Shown one piece after another: positions 24,262-32,695 of a stretch of 41,813 nucleotides of DNA (positions are counted from its first letter, which is position 1; each line of letters opens with the position of its first letter). The DNA comes from an uncultured Bacteroidota bacterium (lineage in GTDB: Bacteria; Bacteroidota; Bacteroidia; Flavobacteriales; Flavobacteriaceae). A program made the position numbers and the translations under genes. Location of the stretch: contig CAILWV010000033.1 of NCBI GenBank assembly GCA_903838055.1, positions 1 to 41,813 of the forward strand, given 5' to 3'. The notes beneath the pieces are model-generated. The model did no database searches, was not told the DNA's origin, and worked only from the letters and a program-made list of their open reading frames with translations.

Positions 24262-26553
24262 ATGAAAATAGCAGTTATTGGTGGTGGTCCAGGTGGATTA
24301 TATTTTTCGATATTGACAAAAAAAGCAATGCCAGATTGCCAGATTGACATTTACGAACGCAATAAACCCGACGATAGTTTTGGTTTTGGTGTAGTTTTTT
24401 CTGATGAAACTTTAGGTGAATTCTTGAAACGTGATATGCAATCGTATGAGTTAATTCGCAGCAAATTTGCCTATTGGGATGATATTGTTGTGGCGCGAGA
24501 TGGTGATCAGGTTAGTATTGCAGGTAACGGATTTTGTGGATGTTCTCGAAAAACTTTATTACAATTACTGCAACAACGTTGTCTAGAAGAAGGTGTTAAT
24601 TTGCATTTCGAACAAAATATTGATGATTTATCACAATACAGTCAAGCAGATATTATTTTAGCATCCGATGGCATTGCAAGTGGGATTCGAACAAAATTCC
24701 AAAAAGAATTCGGAACTAAAATTGCTCTAAAGAAAAACCGTTTTGTATGGCTTGGTTCTACTAAACCATTAGATGCTTTTACCTACTTTTTCCGAACTAC
24801 ACCTCACGGTTCTATTGTTGCGCATTCCTATCAATATGAATCCGGTATGAGTACATGGATCTTTGAATGTAGCAATGAAACTTGGGAAAAACATGGTTTT
24901 GAGATTACCAACGAGACTGACACCATATCTAAAATTACAGAAATTTTCAAGGAGGAATTAGATGGACATCCACTAATTTCTAATAAATCACATTGGCGAC
25001 AATTTCCTCATGTTACAAATGAGAATTGGTTTCATAATAATATTGTATTGCTTGGTGATGCTAAAGCTACAGCACATTATTCTATTGGTTCAGGAACTAA
25101 ATTAGCTATGGATTGCGCTATCGGTTTGTCAGATGCTGTCATTGCTAATCCAAATGATGTGCAAGCAGCTTTTCTACAATACGATAAAACTAGAAGAAAT
25201 ACTGTTGAAATGATTCAGCATGCTGCCCTGGTTTCTTTAGATTGGTTTGAAAATATGGATAGAAACAACCAGCATCCATTTTATCAGTTTGCTTTCGGAT
25301 GTATGACAAGATCAAAAAAAGTAACTTTTGAAAATTTAAGATTACGTGATAAAACCTTTACAGATAAAGTACTAGAAGAATTCAATGATACCAACAATAA
25401 TAATAAAAATCAATTAGCAGCATTTTCTAAATTCAAATTAAGAGATTTAGAATTGCAAAACCGAATTGTTATGTCTCCCATGGGGCAATATTCGGCTGAA
25501 GATGGTCTTGTTAACGATTGGCATTTTCAACATTATACTTCGCGGGCTATTGGTGGATTAGGATTGATTTTAACGGAAATGACTGCTATTTCCGAAACTG
25601 CACGTATAACTTTAGGTTGTGCAGGTATATATAATGAAAATCAAATTATTGCATGGAAAAGAATAAATGATTTTATTCACGAAAATACAACTACTAAAAT
25701 CGGAATTCAGCTAGGCCATTCTGGACGAAAAGGCGCTACTAAAAAACCATGGGAAGGTAATGAACCACTTGAAAATAGCTGGGAATTGCTTTCTGCATCT
25801 CCAATGTCATTTAACGAAAAATTTGCAACTCCTAAAGAAATGTCTATTGCTGATATGGATTTAATTGTATCACAATTTGTTAATGCAGCTAATAATGCTA
25901 ACAAAGCAGGATTTGATATGATTGAATTACAGTCCCATCACGGATTTTTATTGGCTTCTTTTTTATCTCCACTTACTAATATAAGAACCGACGAATTTGG
26001 TGGAAGCATAGAAAATCGATTGAAATTCCCAATTCGAGTTTTTAAAGAAATCCGAAAAGTATTTCCAAAAGAAAAACCAATGTCAGTTCGAATTTCTGCG
26101 ACTGATTGGGCTGAAAAAGGGATTTCTGAAGAAGATGTAATCGCTATTGCAACTGAATTTAAAAAAGCTGGAGCGGATATTATAAACGTTTCTACAGGTA
26201 ATTCAGTAGTAAATCAAAAACCACAAACAGGCAGAATGTGGCAAACGCCTTTTGCAGATTCGGTTCGTAATACAGTTAATATTCCAACCATAACAGCAGG
26301 TTACATTCAGGATATTGATCAAATCAATACAATTATCCTTAACGGAAGAGCCGATTTAGTTGCACTTGGAAGACCATTGTTGTTGGATGCTAATTTTGTT
26401 CGCAATGCTCAAGCATATGAACAATTTGAATCTAACGATATACCAAATCAATATAAAGCAGGAATTTCGCATTTATATCCTTTAAAAGCAGCAGAAAGAA
26501 AGCAAATGGAAGGAATGAAAAAAGCGTTGAAGCCTAAAAGTAATAAAAAATAA
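24262..26553 (+). CDS. Fused aryl-CoA 5-monooxygenase / old yellow enzyme-like protein
   Basis: A 763-residue two-domain flavoprotein. Residues 1-375 form an FAD aromatic monooxygenase, with a Rossmann VIGGGPGGLYF (about 4-14) and the second FAD motif LLGDAKATAHYSIGSG (about 268-283). Residues 390-740 form an OYE-type TIM barrel (MSPMGQYS, QLGHSGRKGA, FLSPLTNIRTDEFGGSIENR). The same fusion occurs in 2-aminobenzoyl-CoA monooxygenase/reductase and in proteins named salicylyl-CoA 5-hydroxylase/oxidoreductase. The OYE motif that normally reads HxxH/NGY is Q557-S-H-H560-G-F562. The substrate-binding His and the proton-donor Tyr are thus replaced, and ene reduction may be lost. The stop codon forms the first three bases of a repeat arm. 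Salicylyl-CoA or anthraniloyl-CoA hydroxylation fits the context. Confidence 0.88.
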   Translation: MKIAVIGGGPGGLYFSILTKKAMPDCQIDIYERNKPDDSFGFGVVFSDETLGEFLKRDMQSYELIRSKFAYWDDIVVARDGDQVSIAGNGFCGCSRKTLLQLLQQRCLEEGVNLHFEQNIDDLSQYSQADIILASDGIASGIRTKFQKEFGTKIALKKNRFVWLGSTKPLDAFTYFFRTTPHGSIVAHSYQYESGMSTWIFECSNETWEKHGFEITNETDTISKITEIFKEELDGHPLISNKSHWRQFPHVTNENWFHNNIVLLGDAKATAHYSIGSGTKLAMDCAIGLSDAVIANPNDVQAAFLQYDKTRRNTVEMIQHAALVSLDWFENMDRNNQHPFYQFAFGCMTRSKKVTFENLRLRDKTFTDKVLEEFNDTNNNNKNQLAAFSKFKLRDLELQNRIVMSPMGQYSAEDGLVNDWHFQHYTSRAIGGLGLILTEMTAISETARITLGCAGIYNENQIIAWKRINDFIHENTTTKIGIQLGHSGRKGATKKPWEGNEPLENSWELLSASPMSFNEKFATPKEMSIADMDLIVSQFVNAANNANKAGFDMIELQSHHGFLLASFLSPLTNIRTDEFGGSIENRLKFPIRVFKEIRKVFPKEKPMSVRISATDWAEKGISEEDVIAIATEFKKAGADIINVSTGNSVVNQKPQTGRMWQTPFADSVRNTVNIPTITAGYIQDIDQINTIILNGRADLVALGRPLLLDANFVRNAQAYEQFESNDIPNQYKAGISHLYPLKAAERKQMEGMKKALKPKSNKK

Positions 26554-26789
26554 TTACGAATTTTGAATTACGAATTATGAAAAAAGACACTATTATTCAA
26601 ATCAAGAGTTATGCTTTTGCAGTTAGAATAGTAAAAGTATATCAGTTTTTAAGTGATGAGAAAAAGAATAAATATTTAACGACCGAACAAAGCGAAAGTT
26701 TATTAATTGATGTAACAGAATTATTAAAAATAATTGGTTCTATTCAGAAAACACTTCGTATTTCCTAATTCTTAATTCGTAATTATTTT
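26547..26789. mobile_element. Decayed four-helix-bundle-protein element with terminal inverted repeats
   Basis: A 243-base unit bounded by perfect 16-base inverted repeats, AAAATAATTACGAATT at 26547-26562 and its complement at 26774-26789. It encloses one small decayed gene. Its left end supplies the stop codon of the monooxygenase and its right end touches the ATG of the ligase. The arm sequence recurs at 30448-30520 (25 of 26 bases of 26551-26576 match the complement of 30495-30520). Such units around four-helix-bundle proteins are common in Bacteroidetes. Confidence 0.7.
26577..26768 (+). pseudogene. Internally deleted four-helix-bundle (23S rRNA IVS-type) protein
   Basis: A 63-residue frame that looks like the first and last helices of the roughly 115-residue four-helix-bundle family joined together. 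The N-terminal part (IIQIKSYAFAVRIVKVYQFL, about 5-24) matches the usual helix 1. The C-terminal part (YLTTEQSESLLIDVTELLKI, about 33-52) matches the usual final helix. The conserved middle, with its SGTSIGAN-type motif, is absent. The reading frame is open, so the loss was in-frame. It lies inside the inverted-repeat element. I expect no function, though a short peptide could still be made. Confidence 0.65.
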
Positions 26790-28379
26790 ATGAAACATTT
26801 TGAAGACAATTTTGCCCACAATAGTTTGCCATCACAGGATTTAATGCCAGATTATAACTTTTTGAATTCCCCTCAATTTCAACATTCAGAAATGCTGAAT
26901 TGTGTAGATAAGTTGTTGGATAATCATATAAATGAAGGTCGTGGACATAACATTTGTATTCGAACATTTGATGCAACTTGGACTTATAAAGAATTGTTTG
27001 AAAAAGCAAATCAAATCGCACATGTTCTTGTAGAAGATTTAGGTTTAATATCAGGAAATCGAGTATTAATTCGTTCTGCCAATAACCCAATGATGGTAGC
27101 TTGTTGGTATGCTGTTTTAAAAGCTGGGGGGATTGTAGTCGCTACTATGCCACTACTTCGAGCAAAAGAATTGACAACTATTATAGATTGTGCCGAAATC
27201 TCCCATTGTTTTTGCGATGCAACGCTAGAAGAAGAAATTCATTTGGTAAAATCTTCCTTTCTAAAGAAAATCAGTTTATATGGTAATTCTCAATTGGAAG
27301 ATTTAATGCAATCTAAACCAAAAACCTTTTCTAATTATCACAGCAAGTCAGATAGTGTAGCTTTAATTGGTTTTACTTCTGGCACTACTGGTTTGCCTAA
27401 AATGACTTCGCATTATCATAAAGACATCTTGAATATTTGCGAATGTTTTCCTCAGTATTCCTTGCAACCAACACAAAATGATATTTTTACAGGAAGTCCG
27501 CCACTAGGTTTTACTTTTGGTTTAGGTGGGTTAGTATTATTTCCAATGTATTATGGTGCTTCTACATTTTTGATAGAAAAACCAAGTCCTGATCATTTAT
27601 TACAAGCTATTCAAGATTATAAAATAACCATTTGTTTTACAGCACCAACTGCATGGCGAGTAATCACAACTAAAGTCAAAGAATACAATATTTCTAGCTT
27701 ACGCAAATGTGTGTCTGCCGGAGAAACCTTACCATTAAAGGTTTGGCAAGATTGGCACGATGCAACAGGTTTGAAAATTATTGACGGAATTGGCTCAACC
27801 GAAATATTACATATTTTTATTTCTTCCAATGAAGAGAATATGAAGCCCGGAGCAACTGGACTTGCAATAACTGGTTATGAAGCTAAAATTATTGACGAGG
27901 ATGGAAACGAACTTCCAACAAATGTGTCAGGTAGATTAGCCGTTAGAGGGATTACAGGTTGCAAGTATTTGAATAGAGAAGACAAGCAAATAGAATATGT
28001 TGAAAAGGGTTGGAATATTACTGGAGATATATTCCGAAAAGATGATGAAGGTTATCTTTGGTTTGTTGCCCGTGGCGATGATATGATTATTTCATCTGGA
28101 TATAATATTGCAGCAATTGAAGTAGAAAGCGTACTTTTGACTCATGAAGATATTTTGGAATGTGCTGTTGTAGGACTACCCGATGAGGAACGAGGAATGT
28201 TAGTTTGTGCTCATATTGTTTTAAAAGACATGTCTAAAGCAACGGACGCAATGAAGAACCGTATTCAACATTGGTTCAAAGAAGTAGCGGCTCCTTATAA
28301 ATATCCAAGAGTGATTTATTTTACGGAGGAATTACCAAAAACAGAAACAGGTAAAATTCAAAGATTTAAGTTGAAATAG
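26790..28379 (+). CDS. Aryl-CoA ligase, benzoate/2-aminobenzoate-CoA ligase family
   Basis: A 529-residue AMP-forming ligase. The P-loop is GFTSGTTGLPKMTSHYHKD (about 190-208). The substrate-side motif PPLGFTFGLGGLVLFPM (about 231-247) and DGIGSTEILHIFISS (about 331-345) are typical of benzoate and 2-aminobenzoate-CoA ligases. The hinge region is ITGDIFRKDDEGYLWFVARGDD and the C-terminal Lys motif is PKTETGKIQR. It should make the CoA thioester used by the preceding monooxygenase. It begins directly at the end of the repeat element, which therefore contains its ribosome-binding region. I favour salicylate or anthranilate over benzoate because of its neighbours. Confidence 0.88.
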   Translation: MKHFEDNFAHNSLPSQDLMPDYNFLNSPQFQHSEMLNCVDKLLDNHINEGRGHNICIRTFDATWTYKELFEKANQIAHVLVEDLGLISGNRVLIRSANNPMMVACWYAVLKAGGIVVATMPLLRAKELTTIIDCAEISHCFCDATLEEEIHLVKSSFLKKISLYGNSQLEDLMQSKPKTFSNYHSKSDSVALIGFTSGTTGLPKMTSHYHKDILNICECFPQYSLQPTQNDIFTGSPPLGFTFGLGGLVLFPMYYGASTFLIEKPSPDHLLQAIQDYKITICFTAPTAWRVITTKVKEYNISSLRKCVSAGETLPLKVWQDWHDATGLKIIDGIGSTEILHIFISSNEENMKPGATGLAITGYEAKIIDEDGNELPTNVSGRLAVRGITGCKYLNREDKQIEYVEKGWNITGDIFRKDDEGYLWFVARGDDMIISSGYNIAAIEVESVLLTHEDILECAVVGLPDEERGMLVCAHIVLKDMSKATDAMKNRIQHWFKEVAAPYKYPRVIYFTEELPKTETGKIQRFKLK

Positions 28380-28422
28380 TTTCAAAAAATCATAATATAT
28401 TAATTAGTAAGATTTAAACAAA

Positions 28423-30006
28423 ATGAGAAAAGCATTTTTAGTTATAAGTATCACTGTTTTATCCTTAACAGGGATTTTAATTTACGTTAATTGGAAATTT
28501 AGTTTTCTACTATTAATATTTATTCCTTTGATTTTGATGGGATTATATGACATGTACCAATCAATACACACCATTAGAAGAAATTTTCCGCTTTTAGGAC
28601 GAATGCGCTATCTTTTAGAATCTATAGGCCCAGAAATGCGTCAATATTTTATTGAAACAGATACCGAAGGAAAACCTTTTGATCGATTACAAAGAAGAAT
28701 GGTTTATGCAAGAAGTAAAAAACAAATTGATTCACAGCCATTTGGGACTCAATTAAATGTTTATGATATTGGATATGAGTGGATTAATCATAGTATTAGT
28801 GCTATATCATTTTCTCAAATTGACGAAAATCCTCGAGTAAAAATTGGTTCCTCACAATGTGAAAAACCATACGAAGCAAGTATATTTAATATAAGCGCGA
28901 TGAGTTTTGGAGCTTTGAGTAAAAATGCAATACTTGCTTTAAATGCAGGAGCTAAAGGAGGTAATTTTTATCATAATACTGGTGAAGGCGGACTTTCACC
29001 ATATCATTTGCAAAATGGCGGAGATGTAGTTTGGAATATTGGGACAGGATATTTTAGTTGTAGAACCGATGATGGAAAATTCTCTTATGATGAATATGCA
29101 AAAAGAGCAGTTTTAGAAAATGTGAAAATGATAGAGATTAAATTCTCACAAGGTGCTAAACCAGGACATGGCGGAATCTTACCAAAAGAAAAAGTAACGG
29201 ATGAAATTGCAGCAATTAGGTTAGTTTCTAAAGGGCAAGATATCGTTTCTCCACCCACTCATTCTGCATTTACAACTCCTTTAGAATTAATGGAATTTGT
29301 AAAATTATTGAGAAAAGGTTCTGGAGGAAAACCAGTAGGGATGAAAATTTGTATTGGTAATAAATCGGAATTCCTATCCATTTGTAAAGCCATGGTTGCA
29401 ACCAAAACCTATCTTGATTTTATTACTGTTGACGGAGGTGAAGGCGGAACTGGTGCTGCTCCACCTGAATATTCTGACCATGTAGGAATGCCGTTGAGAG
29501 AAGCTTTGGCTTTTGTTTATGACACATTAAATGGCTTCGGAATAAAAGATCAAATTAAAATTATTGCCAGCGGAAAAGTAATTTCTGGATTTGATATTAT
29601 TAAAAATCTTTCTATTGGTGCCGACTTATGCAATTCTGCTCGCGGAATGATGTTTGCTTTAGGATGTATACAAGCATTAGAATGTCATGCAAATACCTGT
29701 CCTACAGGTGTTGCAACACAAGATGCAAAACTAATGAAAGGTTTAGTTCCTGAAGATAAAAGTATTCGTGTCACGAGGTATCACAACGAAACAGTTAAAA
29801 GTGCTGTCGATTTAATGGCCTCTGCAGGAATTAATCATCCAGACAATGTAACTCGAGATGCTGTAAGCACAAGAGTTGAAAGAAATAAAGTAGAAACCTA
29901 TGCTCAAATTTTCCCAGAACTTGAAGCAGGTTGTTTAACAAACAAAACTACTGTTCCAAATGAATTTTTATATTTTTGGAATAAAGCTAGTGAGGAAAAA
30001 TTTTAA
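28423..30006 (+). CDS. Membrane-anchored FMN-binding glutamate synthase-like protein
   Basis: A 527-residue protein. Two N-terminal hydrophobic segments (about 5-23 and 27-45) are followed by a GltB central-domain-like FMN barrel (about 130-480). Its motifs are ISAMSFGALSKNAI, GAKPGHGGILPKEKV, TVDGGEGGTGAAP and the iron-sulfur loop CIQALECHANTCPTGVAT. There is no glutamine amidotransferase domain, so it is not a complete glutamate synthase. The family is often stand-alone in bacteria with unknown acceptor. Its place inside the aromatic operon suggests either ammonium-related metabolism or an FMN reductive step (inference). Confidence 0.85.
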   Translation: MRKAFLVISITVLSLTGILIYVNWKFSFLLLIFIPLILMGLYDMYQSIHTIRRNFPLLGRMRYLLESIGPEMRQYFIETDTEGKPFDRLQRRMVYARSKKQIDSQPFGTQLNVYDIGYEWINHSISAISFSQIDENPRVKIGSSQCEKPYEASIFNISAMSFGALSKNAILALNAGAKGGNFYHNTGEGGLSPYHLQNGGDVVWNIGTGYFSCRTDDGKFSYDEYAKRAVLENVKMIEIKFSQGAKPGHGGILPKEKVTDEIAAIRLVSKGQDIVSPPTHSAFTTPLELMEFVKLLRKGSGGKPVGMKICIGNKSEFLSICKAMVATKTYLDFITVDGGEGGTGAAPPEYSDHVGMPLREALAFVYDTLNGFGIKDQIKIIASGKVISGFDIIKNLSIGADLCNSARGMMFALGCIQALECHANTCPTGVATQDAKLMKGLVPEDKSIRVTRYHNETVKSAVDLMASAGINHPDNVTRDAVSTRVERNKVETYAQIFPELEAGCLTNKTTVPNEFLYFWNKASEEKF

Positions 30007-30040
30007 TGAAATTAAAGAAAATATTTAATCTTAAGTAATT

Positions 30041-30463
30041 ATGAATCAAACATTTATTAAACAAGAAAAAGTTCGTTTCCAACATGTAGATTATGCTGGA
30101 ATTGTATTTTATCCTAGATTTCTTGAAATGCTTAATTGCTTAGTCGAGGATTGGTTTGAAGAAGCTCTTGATCGTCCTTTTTCTAAAATGCACGAAACTA
30201 ACGGAATCCCAACGGTAGATTTGAAAATACAATTTAAAAAAGCTGCCCGATTAGGAGATGTTCTAACAAAAAAACTTTGGGTGAAAAATTTAGGGGGAGC
30301 TTCTATTCTTTGCGGATTTTCGTTTGAGGATGAACAAGGGAAAACCTGTCTTGAAGGAGAGGTAACATTAGTAAACGTTGCCTTTCAAGAAAACAAAAAC
30401 GACATTAAAGCCGAACCTTTTAATGAAGAAATGAAAAATAAAATTAGTAATTACAAATTATGA
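30041..30463 (+). CDS. 4-Hydroxybenzoyl-CoA thioesterase-family protein
   Basis: A 140-residue hotdog enzyme with the active-site segment HVDYAGIVFYPRFLEMLN (about 15-32). Its Asp corresponds to the catalytic Asp of the Pseudomonas 4-hydroxybenzoyl-CoA thioesterase. It should release the free hydroxylated aromatic acid from its CoA ester before ring cleavage. The last four residues (NYKL) and the stop codon are encoded by the left arm of the 30448-30520 repeat, so an insertion has replaced the original C-terminus. Confidence 0.85.
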   Translation: MNQTFIKQEKVRFQHVDYAGIVFYPRFLEMLNCLVEDWFEEALDRPFSKMHETNGIPTVDLKIQFKKAARLGDVLTKKLWVKNLGGASILCGFSFEDEQGKTCLEGEVTLVNVAFQENKNDIKAEPFNEEMKNKISNYKL

Positions 30464-30520
30464 ATTACGAGTTAATATTCGTTTTCAATTCCTAAATTCG
30501 TAATTCCAAATTCGTAATTA
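30448..30520. repeat. Gene-less inverted-repeat element (MITE-like)
   Basis: The left arm (30448-30475) and right arm (30491-30520) are inverted repeats with 22 of 26 positions complementary and a short spacer. The right arm matches the left end of the 26547-26789 element at 25 of 26 bases, so it is the same family without its gene. It spans the stop of the thioesterase and ends nine bases before the nitrilase ATG. Confidence 0.65.
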
Positions 30521-30528
30521 AACAAAAT

Positions 30529-31509
30529 ATGGACTTTAAAAAATTCAAAGCCGCAACAGTTCAAACTTCTCCAGTTTTTTTAAATGTAGAAAAAACTATT
30601 GAGAAAGCAATCACTTTTATCAAAGAAGCAAGTACTAATGGCGCGCAATTAATAGCCTTTCCAGAAGTTTTCGTTGCAGGTTATCCCTATTGGAACTGGA
30701 TCATGACACCTGTTCAAGGTAGTAAATGGTATGAAGAATTGTATAAGTGTTCGGTTGCTATAACCGATGTGTCTTTGCAACCATTATTTCAGGCTGCAAA
30801 AGAATATAACATACATATTGTAATTGGGATAAACGAACGTGGTGATAGTTATGGTGAAATTTACAACACCAATTTGATTATTGATAACAACGGAATCCTA
30901 ATTGGAAAACACCGAAAATTAGTGCCAACATGGGCTGAAAAACTAACATGGACTTCTGGTGATGGTTCTTCTTTAAAAGTATATGATACTGAAATTGGTC
31001 CTATTGGTACCTTGGCATGTGGTGAAAATACAAATACTTTAGCACGATTCACTTTATTGTCGCAAGGCGAGTTAATTCATATCGCTAATTATATTTCGTT
31101 GCCTGTGGCACCACCTGATTATGATATGGCTGAAGCAATTAAAATTCGGGCAGCAGCACATTCTTTTGAAGGAAAATTATTTACTATTGTTTCGTGTTCT
31201 ACAATCTCTCAAGAAATAAAAGATGCACTTAGAGAAGATGTGCCAAATGTAGATGAATTATTAACTAGAAAGAATTCTGCTTTCTCTGGATTTATCGGTC
31301 CTAATGGCGCAGTTATTGGGGAGCCACTTATTGATAAAGATGGAATGGTTTATGCGGACATCGATTTGGAAAAATGTATCCAACCAAAGCAAATGCATGA
31401 TATTTTAGGACATTATAATAGATTTGATATTTTTGATTTAAGAGTTAATACCGCTCCTACAAGGAAGATTACATTTATTGATAACCACGAGGAGTTTAAT
31501 AAGAAATAG
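30529..31509 (+). CDS. Nitrilase-superfamily hydrolase (branch 1, nitrilase-like)
   Basis: A 326-residue C-N hydrolase. The catalytic triad is visible: Glu46 in FPEVFVAGYPYW, Lys130 in KHRKLVPTW and Cys164 in ACGENTNTLAR. The CGEN signature and length (nitrilases about 310-370) fit branch 1 nitrilases rather than the CYD-type amidases. It should hydrolyse a nitrile, or possibly an amide, releasing ammonia. Within this operon it could supply an aromatic acid from its nitrile. Alternatively it could deaminate an amide intermediate such as maleamate (inference). It lies after the MITE-like repeat and before the dioxygenase. Confidence 0.88.
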   Translation: MDFKKFKAATVQTSPVFLNVEKTIEKAITFIKEASTNGAQLIAFPEVFVAGYPYWNWIMTPVQGSKWYEELYKCSVAITDVSLQPLFQAAKEYNIHIVIGINERGDSYGEIYNTNLIIDNNGILIGKHRKLVPTWAEKLTWTSGDGSSLKVYDTEIGPIGTLACGENTNTLARFTLLSQGELIHIANYISLPVAPPDYDMAEAIKIRAAAHSFEGKLFTIVSCSTISQEIKDALREDVPNVDELLTRKNSAFSGFIGPNGAVIGEPLIDKDGMVYADIDLEKCIQPKQMHDILGHYNRFDIFDLRVNTAPTRKITFIDNHEEFNKK

Positions 31510-31529
31510 TAGAAAATATTTTTAAATTC

Positions 31530-31556
31530 CAACAGAGCTTTGAAGTCTGTCGGAGT
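31530..31556. repeat. REP-like hairpin between nitrilase and dioxygenase
   Basis: TCCAACAGA (31530-31538) pairs with TCTGTCGGA (31548-31556) with one mismatch around a 9-base loop. The CTGTCGGAGTT end resembles a dispersed hairpin repeat that I recall from Flavobacterium genomes. It fills the gap before the ATG at 31575. Confidence 0.5.
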
Positions 31557-31574
31557 TGAACATAAAAATAAAAC

Positions 31575-32684
31575 ATGAAAGAAACGAAACATTCAGACGA
31601 TGTAATTGGTCGTGCACGTGTACAAGACACACCAGAATTAGAAGCATATTACAAAGAGTTAGAAACTCTAGGAGCGGGTGCACTTTGGACCGTTGCTAAT
31701 GATATCGAACCATGGGAACCAAGAAGTTCTTCTGTTCCGATGCTATGGAAATACGATGATTTAAGAGATTTGGTTTTAAAATCATCTGAATTAGTAACTC
31801 CTGAACAAGCAGGTCGCCGTGTGGTATATTTGGTAAACGACAAACGTAAAGATGTTTCTGCTGCTGTGGGTTGGTTGTATACTGGAATTCAGGTTACTCG
31901 CCCAGGAGAAAGTACTTCTGCACATCGTCATAGGGCATCTGCTTTGCGTTTCATTATGGAAGGCAGTAAAGGCTATACTGTTGTTGATGGAAACAAAATT
32001 ATGTTAGAAGTTAATGATTTTGTGATTACTCCAAATTCTACTTGGCATGAACATGGCGTTGAGGCCGATGGACAAACTTGCATTTGGCAGGATGGTTTAG
32101 ATATTCCACTTGTAAATGCACTAGAAGCTAATGATTATGCTGTTTATGATGGTAAACAACCTTTAGTTACTGCTATTAATCATTCGCCAATTACCTTTGG
32201 TGGTGCAGGTTTAATTCCGGCAGATAAAACATGGAACAAACCCTATTCTCCATTGTTCAAATATTCATGGAAAAATGTATATCCAACCTTATTAGAAGTT
32301 GCTAAAGTCAATGAAATCAATTCGTTTGACGGAATATTAATGCAATATTCAAATCCATTAACTGGTGGTCATGTGATGCAAACTATGGGGGCAGCCATGC
32401 AATTGTTACCCGAAGGATTTAAAGGTAAGGCTCACAAACACACTGGATCTTTTGTGTACCAATGTGCCAAAGGAAAAGGATATTCCATTATCAACGGAAA
32501 ACGTTTTGACTGGAAAGAGCGAGATATTTTTTGCGTCCCATCATGGGCGTGGCACGAACACCACAATTTATCAGACACCGAAGATGCCTGCCTATTTTCA
32601 TTTAACGATTTACCCGTTATTGAAAGTTTAGGATTATATCAAAGCCGAGAATTAGAAGAAAATAATGGTTATCAATCAATTTAA
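31575..32684 (+). CDS. Gentisate 1,2-dioxygenase-type bicupin
   Basis: A 369-residue bicupin ring-cleavage dioxygenase. The N-terminal cupin holds the Fe(II) site candidates His117 and His119 (SAHRHRASALRF) and His158 (TWHEHG). The second cupin retains AHKHTGSF and WHEHHN. Length and pattern fit gentisate dioxygenase, which opens the ring between C1 and C2 to give maleylpyruvate. Relatives cleave 5-substituted salicylates or 5-hydroxyanthranilate, so the exact ring substrate depends on the first steps of the operon. The usual symbol for a gentisate enzyme would be gtdA, but I leave it unset. Confidence 0.88.
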   Translation: MKETKHSDDVIGRARVQDTPELEAYYKELETLGAGALWTVANDIEPWEPRSSSVPMLWKYDDLRDLVLKSSELVTPEQAGRRVVYLVNDKRKDVSAAVGWLYTGIQVTRPGESTSAHRHRASALRFIMEGSKGYTVVDGNKIMLEVNDFVITPNSTWHEHGVEADGQTCIWQDGLDIPLVNALEANDYAVYDGKQPLVTAINHSPITFGGAGLIPADKTWNKPYSPLFKYSWKNVYPTLLEVAKVNEINSFDGILMQYSNPLTGGHVMQTMGAAMQLLPEGFKGKAHKHTGSFVYQCAKGKGYSIINGKRFDWKERDIFCVPSWAWHEHHNLSDTEDACLFSFNDLPVIESLGLYQSRELEENNGYQSI

Positions 32685-32695
32685 TAAACTTTAAA

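Noticed and set aside
28423..30006. Complete glutamate synthase large subunit
   Set aside because: The N-terminal amidotransferase domain and the C-terminal beta-helix are missing, and the length is only 527 residues.
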